A stretch of 64,000 bases of DNA from Plenodomus lindquistii (Eukaryota; Ascomycota; Dothideomycetes; Pleosporales; Leptosphaeriaceae): positions 2,294,001 to 2,358,000 of the forward strand of contig JANUWI010000001.1 of NCBI GenBank assembly GCA_025504975.1. The letters are read 5' to 3'. Positions within the stretch are counted from its first letter, which is position 1; every line of letters starts with the position of its first letter. The position numbers and the translations under genes are program-made. The notes under the pieces were generated by a model that saw only the letters and a program-made list of their open reading frames with translations, did not search any database and had not been told where the DNA came from. Positions 11,529 to 22,700 of the stretch are shown one piece after another.

Positions 11529-13321
11529 GACAAGATGGTTCTTCCAGGGCCAGCAACAAACTGCTATACCGTGAATGGATTCATGAGCAGCAACAATGCT
11601 GTGGGACAAGATGGTTGTTTTGCGACACAATCACATCGGTGCCGGCAGCTTTGCCGCATACATATATGTGCCACATTTCTTGGAAAATCTCGATAAAGCA
11701 CCTGCTTGAATCATGCGATCCTACCAGTTGTCAGCAATGTCAGGCTGCCCATTGACATTCACCTACCTAGGTTACTATCCTAAGTCGTATTGGCACGAGA
11801 TAGCCATGTTTGGTCGCACACAGTAGCCTACACTTCTTAGTGCTTCGTTTTGAACCTACCATTGGGCCCAAGGAAATGTATGAGTCGGACGAAGCTAAGT
11901 GACAGATCGAGCATGTGCAAAATAGCACGATGAGTGCGAAAATCGATACTGTCGCGGGTGAGGATGCGGCACAACTATCATATGTCAGATAAGATTCAAT
12001 ACTAAAATGACCTGTGGCTGATGTCTACACGTCGAATCAAGGCTGGGGACAATATCGGTTTTCAAGCTGTGCTCGCTTGGGCAGGCCGAGATGCAGACGT
12101 GAACCGGGTATTGTAGATAAGCAGGGATAAGTGGTTTGATCAATCCCCGAGGCTGACAAGCGGCTTGTGAGCTGGTGTTTCTGACAGAGATGTTCTCACA
12201 TTAGTGAAAAGTAGATGTGCCATCTCAAGCTGAGTGCTTCTTCAATAAGGCCATGTCGTTGATAGGTACAAAAAGAACCCCATTCGATCCGGGCCTTTCG
12301 CGTTGAGTGCAGCCTCAGACTGTAGACCCCCCATATTACTAGCGCCGGGAGTTGTAGATTGCATGCGTCTGTTGAGTGCGGAAGAGGATTGAAGTGCATA
12401 CACGGGAAATTGTTCGATCCTGGAACTTGCTATAAATAGTCTCATGTTGCGGCAGGGTATCACAAATATGCGCGTATTTACAAGACAGGGCCGAGTGCGA
12501 GAGTGGAAGACTGTCAAATCCGCAAGGCAGATGGAGGTTTTGCAAAAGCATCATGGACCTTGGCTGTAACCAAACAGGTGTTCGTGCGACCATTGACTGC
12601 CCAGCCAGCACGCATGTTAACGGCTAAGGAGGATACGAGTTGGACACTTGCATATATTTGCGCCACGTCTCTTCCTTCAATAAAGCTGCCTCTAGGTCGT
12701 GATTGATCAGCCTGCTGGAGATAGGATGCGATGCATCTTTGGAAGGACTGCGGCTCTCGGATACATCTTACCGATACAAGTGTGGACTACTGGGCTATGA
12801 TATCGTGGTACCTCTCGCGTTAGTCTGGCTCATTAAACGACGTATCCGAGCGAGAGATGCGACACGTTCATGGCTACGATCTCCGGTACCCCTTCAGCTG
12901 GGTTGGAGCATAGGGGACAGTATGACACAAACCCATAAGGGATCATGCTGAGCGGAATGACGAGATCGAAAATGGCTGGAAGTGATATCAGACGAAATGA
13001 TGCGTTCTGGAGATGTTTGTCGAGGAGCAGTGGTGTTGCGCAGCGCGTGTCGAGGTGGATCAGACGCGTCTTGCGTGCGCAACGCTGATTGGCGGACTCA
13101 ATCGGGTCAATGAAAACCGAAATTCCTTCATGGACACAGAAACGCTTCTACGTCGATACTGTGAGCTTCTCCCTTGAAAATTTCCAATGCAGCGGCTCTC
13201 TCAAGTATCGTTGCATTTAATTGGGGGCCATGGGAGTAGTGTCGCGCAGGCGAGGTCCGCCCCTCCCCCACCATCAACCGATAGCGGATACCCCGCCTCA
13301 AGCATCACCATAGACAACACC
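11529..13321. other. Intergenic divergent promoter region, no gene seen
   Basis: About 1.8 kb between the divergently transcribed glyoxal oxidase and hydroxyacid dehydrogenase genes. Minus-strand open frames around 12196-12611 are short, overlap one another and resemble nothing. The region could hold shared regulatory sites, but I identified none. Confidence 0.55.
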
Positions 13322-14392
13322 ATGGCGAAGATCAAAGTGGTCGTAACACGACAGCTAATCGATGAAGCGCAGTCAATACTTGACGCGAAAAAAGATGAGC
13401 TAGACATTGTGCAATGGCAGTCAGAAAAGGTAGGTGGCAGCCCTGGATGAACGCGCCAATCAAAGCTCACCAACCCCCAGCCCTGTGACCGATCATGGCT
13501 ACTGGAAAACGCCAAGGGAGCAACAGGCATACTCGTCATGTTGTCCGATAAGGTCGATGAAGAGTTGGTAGAGGCAGCTGGTTCGCAACTTAAGGCTATT
13601 GCTTCCTTCTCCGTCGGCACAGATCACGTGGACCACAATGCACTGAAGAAACGCAACATCCGCTTGGGCTACACACCAACATGTCTGACCGACGCCGTCG
13701 CAGACCTTACCATCATGCTCATCCTCATGGCGCAACGGCGAGGCGGCGAGTCGATGGCGAAAGTAATCAAGGGTGAATGGCCGCAAATGCCATGGCATCC
13801 CTTACTCATGACTGGTCCTCAGATCCGCGGTGCGACTGTTGGTTTCCTGGGCTTTGGAAGAATCGGACAAGCGACGCTGAAACGCTTGTTCCCGTTTGAC
13901 ATCAAGCGCGTCATCTACCTGACCTCAAAGCCTGGCCAACCTGTCAAAGAAGACCACTTCGGCCTCGTCAAAAGCGCGAACATTCCCATCGAACCCGCCC
14001 GGAACGCGGACCAACTCGCGCAAGAAAGCGACATCGTCATTGTTGGCTGCGCGCTCACGCCCGAAACCAAACACCTCGTCAGCACTGCCTTCTTCACCAA
14101 AATGAAGAAACTCGCTGTAATTGTCAATATCGCTCGCGGACCTATCATCGACACTGACGCCCTGGTCAAGGCCTTGGACGAAGGTACCATCTTCGGCGCG
14201 GGCTTGGATGTCATTGAGAACGAGCCAAATATCCAGGCTGACCATCCGATTCTCAAGCAGCCAAGATGCGTACTAGTACCGCACATTGGTTCTGCAACGA
14301 TTGAGACCAGAGAGCAGATGGCGACGGAGAGCGTGAAAAACCTGTTAGCGGGCATTGGCGGGGGGCAGATGGTGAACGAGTTGGAATTGTAG
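13322..14392 (+). CDS. D-2-hydroxyacid dehydrogenase, glyoxylate/hydroxypyruvate reductase type (2 exons, 339 aa)
   Basis: NAD(P)H-dependent reductase converting glyoxylate to glycolate or hydroxypyruvate to glycerate. Exons 13322-13429 and 13481-14392 with a 51-bp phase-0 intron ending CCCCCAG. The nucleotide-binding domain carries GATVGFLGFGRIGQA. The catalytic residues of the family are visible: Arg in VNIARGPIIDTDAL, Glu in DVIENEPN, and His in VPHIGSAT. SVGTDHVD and the GYTPTCLTDAVADLT segment are also typical. I start at 13322, whose context (ACACCATGG) is favourable; an in-frame ATG at 13187 would add 45 residues that might be an organelle presequence, which cannot be decided here. Divergent from the glyoxal oxidase, so a link through glyoxylate is possible. 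Confidence 0.92.
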
Positions 14393-15047
14393 GGTACACA
14401 TGTTCAGATTTGTCAAGTCTTAACATTCGTTGAACTTGACGCAAAGAATGTACAAACAAACTCATCGCGTATATCCCACCGTCTCACAACCCACCCAGAG
14501 AACCTTCTTCGTCATTTTGTATCCAGCTGTGGCTCCACTTGCTGTGCTGCGTTGCCATAAACTTCCCTGCAGTGGCGCCTCGTGTTTCACGTACCAATTC
14601 TCCGCAACTTACAGCATCACAGCCGTTACAACGCCCGCCGCATCAACAACGCTCCGTCCCGCAGCCAAAACCAAACAGCAGGCTTCCCCCTCGCCAAGCA
14701 TGGCCGAGGTGGAAAGCAAAATGACTGGTCATGGTAAGCACTAAGGTATTGGGTTCATCTGGATCGACAACGCTGACCGTGTAGCTTGAAGTTTAACGGA
14801 TCCTTGGATCTCTCCAGACCGAGGGCATAGATGGCAGCACGTGTGATCTACATTGTGCTCTTGCCGTGTCAGACCGAAGTATAGCGAAGGCAATCAATAT
14901 CGCAAATTGAAATTTGTCTTGGAATTTGACTTGGTATTCAGCTATTTCATTTATGCATTGTGTACCGGGGCATCGCGATGGTGACCTCCAATTGGCCACT
15001 CAACTGTGACTGTGCAAAAAGATATGCGTAGTGTAAAGTCTCCACGT
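14393..15047. other. Intergenic between convergent genes, no gene seen
   Basis: 650 bp between the convergent 3' ends of the dehydrogenase and the MFS transporter. Open plus-strand frames near 14430-14744 look like readthrough of a pyrimidine/adenine-rich trailer and have no recognisable content. Confidence 0.5.
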
Positions 15048-17026
15048 CTAAGCAACGGGGTGCGCAATATGCGCATCCAACAGCTGATCGATATCTCCTA
15101 GGAAGAAACTCAGAATGAAACACGCGCCTCCGAAAGCAATCGAGCACCAGTACGGCCACCTGTACGCCAGCGCCATAGCCTCTTGCGTCGCGCGAAGTAT
15201 CTGAGGGAACGCATTGCGCTGGAGGACGAGAGGATCAGTGGCCAAAATCTCCTTGGCTGCCTCAAACTGCGCAGTGCCCATGAGCTCAGTGACATGCGTG
15301 ATGACTGCGATACCTGCTGCACTCAAGGGGTTGATGATGCCTCTAGCGGCAAGAAGTCGCGTAGCAACAGTCTCGGTGAGATTCTCAGTGACGTTGTGGT
15401 AGAAGAGGTTGTAGTAAACTGCGAAACCAACGGCGCCACCAAGGTAGCGGATGCTAAGGGTGATGGCGGTGATGGTTGCGATGAGTTCGTCTGGGCAGGC
15501 GATTTGTGCGATGATAGAACAAGGGAAGATGACGCCGCCAACACCTACGGATGCGATAGTCAAGACAGCGTAGACGGTGTTGAGGTTGTATGGTGTGGCA
15601 ATACACATGGCACCTGTGCCGGCTGTCATCATGGCGGTGAAGAAGATCATGAGTATGCGGATACGGCCGTTGGTGATGGGAATAAGGAACAGACAGATGA
15701 CCGCGCCACCAATGATGCCGAACCCGATGGGAAGTGAGCGGATGCCGACGCCAATTGGGTCGTCGCCTGCGATTATGTTAGTGCATTCTACAATATCAGA
15801 AAACATTGGTAGTACTCACCGTAGACATTGTAGATCTCGGTGGGCCACATGAGTAGCAACACAAAGAAATTACCTCCACTCAGGAACGTGATGAGAAGAA
15901 TGACGATCATGACTTTCTTCGCCTTGCTGAAGAGCGCACGGGGTACCATGGGATGGGGTGCGAAGTAGATTTCCCATATGAAGAAAGCGATGATGAAGGC
16001 GCTGCCGAGCAAGAATGGCGCAAGGTTGTGGGCGCTTCCCCAGTCATACTGAGCTGCGCCCCATTGTAGACCCATCATGAAGAGTGTGACGCCAACGGTG
16101 CTGAGAATACCGCCAATATAGTCGAGCTCTCTGAGGACGTGTCTGATGGTGTACTCTGCCGTGAGGCGCGATGGGTCTTTGTAGCAGAAGACCACAAGCA
16201 AGAGACCGATGAAGTTCCACACCCCAATGAGGATACCGTTGAAGCGCCAGTTGCTTGCCTTGGCAATTAACTGAGCCCACAGTACCGAAGGACAGAACGG
16301 CAGTATCGTGATGACGACCAAGCCAACGTACTTGCCACGGTCCTTGACCGGCACAACCTCAGCTGTACCAGCGAGCGCAATTAGCTCGTTCAGCCCAGCG
16401 CCTATTCCTGAGAAGACGTTGCCAGCTATGAAGGTTAGTACCAAAATGTGCTCGTCACAGTTTAGAACGTACCGATGGCGATGTTCATTGTGTCTGCTGT
16501 TGCTGTGATGATTGGCCCAACAATCAAGAAGAGCTGACCGACAATAGCCACTGTCTGACGTCCGTAGATATCAGAGAGGGCACCAACGAAGGGGCAAAGA
16601 GCCGCATTGGGAATGAGGTAGCCAATGACGAACCAGACCCATCGGTCAACTCCACCGATATCCTGGTAAATCGACGGAAGAACACTGCCCTAATACCAGT
16701 AAGTTCGTATGCTATGAGCGGAACATGGAATGCTCACATAAAGAAAGAGCGGAATCTGCGATCCGATCCAGAGGAAACTCATGCAGAGCAGCGTCAGGAA
16801 GAGTTTGCTGTTCATCTATGATGTTGTCAATGTTTGGCCTGAACAGCGCAGGCATTCGAGAGCTCACCTTCTCATGCACCACTGGCGCCCTACTCCTGGA
16901 CTTCGCCAGCTGGAGATCCTTCTCTGCCTCATTGGGCGGAGTGTAGGACTCGATACTCTCCTTCTGAACGGTATCATGCTTCTCGATGTCGCTAGACTGC
17001 CGACCTGTTCGCATACTGTCCAGCAT
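15048..17026 (-). CDS. TRI12-type MFS efflux transporter (5 exons, 592 aa)
   Basis: Fourteen-helix drug:H+ antiporter of the fungal trichothecene-efflux-pump (TRI12) family, members of which export toxins or carry siderophores. Minus-strand exons 17026-16868, 16815-16738, 16689-16473, 16425-15820 and 15766-15048, introns 47-53 bp, all in phase. Family landmarks: GALSDIYGRQTVAIVGQ (loop 2-3 motif), the exon-4 start AGNVFSGIGAGLNELIAL, then VPVKDRGKYVGLVV and PFCPSVLWAQLI, and YNVYGDDPIGVGIRSLPIG across the last intron. The hydrophilic N-terminus of about 75 residues is cytosolic. The nearest gene encodes a hydroxyacid dehydrogenase, with no biosynthetic backbone gene in view, so there is no sign of a secondary-metabolite cluster. 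The substrate is unknown. Confidence 0.9.
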
Positions 17027-19119
17027 TGTCTTGAAGATTCAACAGTGTAAATGGTTGATTTTCGAAGGTCGCACAAGCCAGTCTAAGTAGGTGATCTTGA
17101 TCTGCAATCCCAGGGTGACTATTAGCGCATGCGTTAGTTGGACCCAATAAACTTACCGCGTTCACGATGTGAATGACACGCTAGGACCACCAAGATGTTC
17201 AGTGATGTTGCATGAGCCGCGGCTGCTTGATGGTCTTTGCTCGCCTGGTTGGTTGGATGCCAGGGGCGACATTCACTCGCCGGCCAGACAAAGACTAGCC
17301 ATGCGCCGCCGCTCCCAATCCGTGTCTCCTTCGATTTTAAGTGGGCGTTGGCGGATGCGATGTTCCCAGGCGTTGTCCAAGCGCGGGGACCCCGCTTGCC
17401 AACTACCCAATCTGGCGTCTTAGTACAATTGGCGCAAGGCCCCTCCCCAATCTTCCCCGAATTCCAGTTGCACTACACTAGCAAGAGAAGTCTCCGCTGA
17501 CTAAGAGAAAAGTTGTTGCTGTTCGCAAGTTAGGCCACGAACGCCATCTGCGCGTACAAGACTGTGATCTGGCAAAAATCAATGCAAACAGAGCGTCCAC
17601 GTGTGCAATTCTATTACCTTGAATCGGTGTCCTTTCAAGCCTGTAACATCAGAGCATGTACGTCAGTCTGCGACGTTGTGACGTCGGGCGCCCATCCCGC
17701 ATAGGTTTTCGAGCCAATTACCTAGTCCAAGCCACCACGAAAATACACGCACGAGGACAAGGTGCAGAATTGGAAAGTTACCGAGGGCCGTTAAGGTTGC
17801 GCCTCCTAAAGTGTCAGGAAGCAGTGTGTGTCCGCAACGCCATGCAAGCAGATCCACGGCAGTGCCTTTCTCAGAGCCATACGTGTTGCGCCAAGCGAAG
17901 CGGCAGAGCGCCAGCAGAAGATCTCGGTCACAGAACGTATACTGAAGTTGGACCTAAGTTGCAGAACAGGAGGGTGGTTCAAAGCTCGGTGATGGGGCGC
18001 ACTTGGGTAAGTTAGGTAGTCGCTGAGCTAAATCAGTAGTAAATGGCGGGGGCGGATGGGGCCGATCTGGGGTGGCGTGCGAAGTGAAAGGCAAAGACGG
18101 TATCCATGAGCTAATATTCAGTGAAATGTATTTCACGTGCTGAATGCCACGGCATCTGCCCGTTCTAGCATGAGTCGAACTCCGCACTCCGTAGTGGGCC
18201 GAGGCGCGGGGTTGCGCGTCGCATCCTAGTCAAGGACATATGGTGGTGTGTTCCAAGGCCGGTTCTTTGTGCTGAAATACGCCATGTCGACTGAGGAGGA
18301 TCTCGTGATGGCGGATGATGCGATGGTGGGGGATGCTGAGATCATGTAGGTGGAAACAACAATGGCTAGGTACCCAGTTTGAACAAGCACGAGCGAGGGT
18401 GAAGTTTGGCGTCTTGGCGAAATGCCTGCATGGGACCTTCCGTCTTACATCCTCAGCCTCGTAAACACTTGACATGACACGCAATTCGCCGACTCCATGT
18501 GCAGATCCTGACAGCGGTTAGAAAGGGGATGGCTTCACTTCCGTCAAGATATTCACTACCTCCGCCCCCTATGACAATATCAAGCGCGCAAAGAGCCCTC
18601 TTCAACAGCAACATCTCTACCAAAGGACGGAGAAACGCTGTGCATTATATATCGGTATCACAGGGTTACATCATATAAGTACAAACTCATGAGTATACTC
18701 TCGAACGTCAAGTTCACAATCATTGCAAGTACCTGATGCATCAGACCTAGAGCTGAAGCTCAACACCGCGATGCGCTCTGAAACCATCAGCGCATCTCCT
18801 ATCAAGTATCTTGACACTTGTCTGGATTACGCATCTTTCAACCAAATCAAATGTGTTCTCACAGTGCTGTGATTCCTCCAATCGCGACCGTACGGTGTTG
18901 AGCACATTGTGTGTGCATACTTAGGTAGTGCATACACAGTACAAGCATCCGATGTGTAACAGTGTTGAGGAATCTTTTATTTAAAGCGCGTTTGTTGTTT
19001 CTTCTAGATCTCTAGAACTCGAAGTCAAACGCCACGCAAGGATCTCTCAAGCACGATCTAGATTCAAGGCCGTTAGTACCTACTACAACGACACTCAAGA
19101 GCCACCGGATACATTCACG
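17027..19119. other. Intergenic, no gene seen
   Basis: 2.1 kb between the divergent MFS transporter and RING-finger genes. A plus-strand ATG frame of 119 codons at 17656-18015 is open but is rich in Arg/Cys/Ser without any motif, and I do not call it. A T-rich TTTTATTTAAA stretch near 18976 may belong to the RING gene promoter. Confidence 0.5.
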
Positions 19120-20421
19120 ATGCAAACTCTCACCGTGATAGAACGCATGTTCAAGTCGAGCATGGCACCATTTCGTCGCTGTCGGGAGGTCCCAATCGAC
19201 ATTCCACGTCTCGAATTCGACGACGGTATCTCATCTATGTGGGCAACGCTGGCATTGGCACGACTGGGTCGTGCTGGCCAAGCCGAAAATGTAATCGAGC
19301 CTGTTATTCGCACGGCGATGGCATCATTGTATAGTAAGATTGCACACCTGCCAACCCCTCGTCACTGGGACCAAATCACGATCACCAACGACGATGTTGA
19401 CAAACTCAAGACAGCAGCCATGCGCCTGATAAACAACGCAAACGCAAACGACCGTGAGAAACAAGATTTCGCATACCTTTGGGGCATCGTTGATGAGTTC
19501 TTAGAGAAGCTTTCTCATCAGGCCACAACTAAGCCTCTCGGCGAGCTGCCTTTCGCTAAGCAGCTTGCTGACAAGTTCCGAGAGCTCACAGCCAATATGG
19601 TGAATCAACTCGCGAATGATATCAACCTACTCTTGTGCAGGATTGGCGAGATCAGCGAGGCTAATATAATCACTCAGGTTCGTCAGGAAATTGGAGCTTG
19701 TGCTTTGTGGATCCAAACTGACCTCGAAGACTACATCAGCCAACAACACAGCCTGAAAGTAATTGAGGACCATGATCCCGATTATCTCACCGGTGCCAGC
19801 TTCGTCATCATGACTCAAGGTGGTGAATACAATGCGCCCGATGCGCTGATAACATGCATCCGCAATGGGCTCTTCAGACTCGCCGATACACTCTTTACGA
19901 TTCGACGTGAGGGCTCTCACATGGACGAGCAAGTTCTGCAAGGTTGCGCGACGATCTTTTACGAGGAACTTGCACATTTCTTCTCGCTCGACTCGCCTAT
20001 GCTGGCTTATCACCAGGGCCATAGTCCTCCTGCACCTCGTGCGACTCCCTCGATTTTCGACGAGCGATACCCTCTTCCCGGATCTGAGGATACCATTGGG
20101 GAAGAGGAAGAGCTCCGAGAGTACGAGCTAGCCTATGATGATCGAGCACAGGAAGATTTCCCAGAATACGAGCCAACTCATTACGGGGATGATGTACTCA
20201 CTGGTCCCGTGGATGTTGAAGTCGACGTTGTCAGCCGGCCCGTCCCTCATCCAAAAGACACAATTTGTCCCATCTGCCGCGAAGAGAAGACTAACATCTG
20301 CACGATCAAAGGCTGTGGCCATGAGATGTGCGCTGACTGTCTGGAACAGCAGCTCAACTCTCAGTATTCGTCGCGTTATCGGTGTGCATTGTGTCGTGCA
20401 GACTTCTTTCCAGGTCGTTGA
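19120..20421 (+). CDS. RING-finger (C3HC4) protein, probable E3 ubiquitin ligase (433 aa)
   Basis: Intronless gene. The C-terminal 51 residues form a RING domain starting at Cys383: CPIC, then CGH, MCADC and CALC, with spacing that fits C3HC4 zinc coordination. Such domains recruit ubiquitin-conjugating enzymes. The first 330 residues are predicted helical and contain no domain I recognise; the stretch just before the RING (about 320-380) is acidic and probably disordered (EEEELREYELAYDD). The ATG at 19120 follows a leader of about 100 bp with no in-frame upstream ATG. The N-terminal region presumably selects a substrate, but nothing in the sequence identifies it. RING assignment is firm; ligase activity is inferred. 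Confidence 0.88.
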   Translation: MQTLTVIERMFKSSMAPFRRCREVPIDIPRLEFDDGISSMWATLALARLGRAGQAENVIEPVIRTAMASLYSKIAHLPTPRHWDQITITNDDVDKLKTAAMRLINNANANDREKQDFAYLWGIVDEFLEKLSHQATTKPLGELPFAKQLADKFRELTANMVNQLANDINLLLCRIGEISEANIITQVRQEIGACALWIQTDLEDYISQQHSLKVIEDHDPDYLTGASFVIMTQGGEYNAPDALITCIRNGLFRLADTLFTIRREGSHMDEQVLQGCATIFYEELAHFFSLDSPMLAYHQGHSPPAPRATPSIFDERYPLPGSEDTIGEEEELREYELAYDDRAQEDFPEYEPTHYGDDVLTGPVDVEVDVVSRPVPHPKDTICPICREEKTNICTIKGCGHEMCADCLEQQLNSQYSSRYRCALCRADFFPGR

Positions 20422-20992
20422 TGCTAGTCTATTGTGTTTCACGTAGATCTTCACATTGTTGTCATTCAAAAAACGTCTTTCGGTCATTCCAAATGAACCA
20501 ATACAATATTTCATACATGTCTTGCCCAACTTCGATAAAACACATGATATAACCGACCAACAATCATTAATTAACCGCTACGATGAACATGTTTTTCATT
20601 TTTGATTTTCGAGACCACTGCAAGAACATTGGTGCAGTCCTCACAGTTTTCGAATCACCATCGTAACGTGACGTGATTGGCCAGGCCCTTCGTGCAATGC
20701 ACTGACTAAGCTGACTAAGCGAGCGCGCCCGCCTCGACACCGAGCATTTCACACACGCTCACCAGGTACCAGCACACAGACCACACGTTCACGTACCGTA
20801 AAAGACATGACACGCACCGACCCTCTTTCATTGCGCCCCAAGGCAGATATAAATCCTTGTCCTCACGCAGGAACCTTCCTCCTCCACAACACTTCTGCAC
20901 CTCAACCTGCCTTTTCGAAAGGTTCGACTTGCATTGCGACATCGGCACCACACCCACACAAACCATTGGTCAAGGACGAGCCGTCATCGATA
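20422..20992. other. Intergenic / leader of the next gene
   Basis: 570 bp. It contains a 9-bp tandem duplication (CTGACTAAG twice, 20702-20719), a TATA-like element at 20848-20854 and a pyrimidine-rich leader. An in-frame ATG at 20807 would add 62 residues to the following gene, but their composition looks like untranslated leader. Confidence 0.5.
20848..20854 (+). promoter_or_regulatory. Putative TATA box (TATAAAT)
   Basis: Located 139 bp upstream of the ATG at 20993, followed by a CT-rich leader as is common in highly expressed fungal genes. Confidence 0.4.
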
Positions 20993-21532
20993 ATGGCGAA
21001 CAATCTCCTGCCGCCCGATCTCGACAACATGAACCAGGGCTTCCAGATGGCCTTTCAGGAACTTGGTCGCATCTCGAATCGACCTGGCGTTCAGCAAGGC
21101 AACCAAGTGCAGGTCACACTCACAAACATACAGAATCAGATCACGGTCTCGACCCAACAGATGACTCAACAGATTGCGGCAACAAACCAGCAAATTACTG
21201 CCCTCGCCAACACCATGACCCAAGGCTTCCAGCAGATCAACAACAATCTTCAGCTACTGACCACGCGTTTGGATGCGACCGTACACAATCAAACCGCCCG
21301 CGCCCACAACATGGACATTCGCCTGGGAACAGACCAACTGGCGCCATTCCATGATCCCACTACCAATCAACCGATCCCTAACTTCCCCGCTACGGGCGAT
21401 GCCATCAAGAACTACCACATCAACCAGCTCGATGCTCTTATAGCTGCAGTTCAGATGCCTCCTGTCGGCAACGTTGTCAGGGAGGCTAAACAAGTTGCCT
21501 TCAAGCGCCACATTGGTGCCAACTTCGCCTGA
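20993..21532 (+). CDS. Hypothetical Gln/Asn-rich coiled-coil protein (179 aa)
   Basis: Not assigned to a family. From the ATG at 20993 the protein starts MANNLLPPDLDNMNQGFQMA and continues with a long Q/N/T-rich helix (about residues 25-100) in which hydrophobic positions recur every three or four residues (IQNQITVSTQQMTQQIAATN), a strong coiled-coil candidate for self-association. After a Pro-rich linker (DPTTNQPIPNFPATG) comes a C-terminal segment, residues 146-179, that is related to the C-terminus of the small protein encoded at 21973-22146 (shared AFK..  .GA.  .A ending). No signal peptide or membrane span. It is the first of a row of small unknown genes on this strand. Confidence 0.68.
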   Translation: MANNLLPPDLDNMNQGFQMAFQELGRISNRPGVQQGNQVQVTLTNIQNQITVSTQQMTQQIAATNQQITALANTMTQGFQQINNNLQLLTTRLDATVHNQTARAHNMDIRLGTDQLAPFHDPTTNQPIPNFPATGDAIKNYHINQLDALIAAVQMPPVGNVVREAKQVAFKRHIGANFA

Positions 21533-21972
21533 GTGTGGAACGTTCGGCCCCGACTGTGGAGGGACTTCTGGGTATTGTAAGTTCACCTCCAATTTTGTTC
21601 TAAACCATGAATGACCTTACGGGTAGCATATGACGAGATGTTGATACTGTTTGAGTGAGTGGTGGATCTTCTGAGATGACGGTGGTGTTTTGATATCATG
21701 GCGCTTGAGCAGGGTGGATTGCTACGACTCTTCCTAGACCTTTAAAGACACCCAACTCTAACCTTGCCAATAATAATATTTCCTTTACTTGGATTTCTCT
21801 TTGTGTCTGCAATCGCCTTCTGCTTGTTGCAAGCTTGCAGTAAGGCCAGCTAGCCTCGCATTAGGAAAGTACAAACGCTCTGTCAGACACGTCGCCGGCG
21901 CGCCGGGCTCCTGAAGCGCACCGCTCTTCCTCTCGCCATACTGCAAACTCTTTGCGCGTCGCGACCACAGAC
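21533..21972. other. Intergenic, no gene seen
   Basis: 440 bp. It carries a T-rich stretch before the next small gene and a possible promoter near 21720-21800; no clear TATA box. Confidence 0.45.
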
Positions 21973-22146
21973 ATGTCGACCACCACACCCTCAGAGGACC
22001 AGCTCCCGACGATGACATCCCAAACCGTCGCCCTCCTCGATGAAATGGACAGCCTTCTCTCCACCGTAAAGAAGCCGGTCATTCCTCACGACCGGGCGTC
22101 CAAGATCGCAGCATTCAAGAAGCAGACTGGTGCACACAGTGCGTGA
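21973..22146 (+). CDS. Small hypothetical protein sharing the C-terminal domain of its neighbour (57 aa)
   Basis: A 57-codon frame starting ATGTCGACC. Residues 25-57 (from MDSLLSTVKK to AAFKKQTGAHSA) line up with residues 146-179 of the 179-aa protein encoded upstream (from LDALIAAVQM to VAFKRHIGANFA), both ending at the stop codon. The alignment needs one single-residue gap, and many changes are conservative (L/I, A/S, K/R, H/N). This conservation is the reason I accept such a short frame as a real gene. It lacks the Gln-rich coiled coil, so it may be a stand-alone form of the shared module. Function unknown. Confidence 0.55.
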   Translation: MSTTTPSEDQLPTMTSQTVALLDEMDSLLSTVKKPVIPHDRASKIAAFKKQTGAHSA

Positions 22147-22700
22147 GAGCCGGGCCATCTGCATCTGTTACCACATGTCGGCCATGCTGGCCGCGGCAAT
22201 ACGGAGAGTCATACCACAGGAGCATTTCGTGGTGCTGTATGTTTGGTGCATGTAGATCGTGGCTGAAGGATTGGGTATGGTGGTTCCAGGATTATGGCGT
22301 CCGGATTAGACAAATTGGATAGCAATGTTTACACGCTCAATGCTATCTCAAGCCCAAATATTTTTCTCAGTTTCGACCTGCTTCTATGAAAGTGAGAGCT
22401 TTTGTGAAAGCATTAATGCGTCAAAGACAACCGTGAACCCTATCGCTTGTGTATGCCTCGCCGATCGGCCTACCTTTACTTGCAATACCGCCGCGTCCTT
22501 ATCTGTCACCTTATCTCTCGGCGCCCCATACCCAATTCTTCAAGAACCTTCCACCACATCGCTTGCATTCTCAACTCCACACGACAACGCGTTCAAATTC
22601 GAGTCCAGTGTCCATACAGCGCCAACGACATCACCAACCGCCCCAACAACCATCCAACAAAACTGGTGGAGGACCACTTAAGCGAGCGTACGCAACAACA
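22147..22700. other. Intergenic / leader, no gene seen
   Basis: 550 bp. An ATG frame at 22325-22681 is open for 118 codons, but its Thr/Pro/Ser composition reflects a CT-rich leader of the next gene, so I reject it. Confidence 0.45.

Noticed and set aside
12405..12430. Possible tRNA T-arm (GTTCGATCC)
   Set aside because: No paired stem and no A-box at the right distance.
13187..13321. N-terminal extension of the hydroxyacid dehydrogenase
   Set aside because: Possible in frame, but the ATG at 13322 has the better context and matches the family N-terminus; kept only as an alternative.
17656..18015. 119-codon ATG frame on the plus strand
   Set aside because: Composition (Arg, Cys, Ser) without motif, no splice partner, and inside a promoter region.
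18110..18200. Possible tRNA (GTTCGACTC on the minus strand)
   Set aside because: The sequence resembles a T-loop, but the flanking bases cannot form the T-stem or an acceptor stem.
22325..22681. 118-codon ATG frame upstream of the 83-aa gene
   Set aside because: Thr/Ser/Pro-biased because the DNA is a CT-rich leader; overlaps other open frames and ends just before the better start codon.
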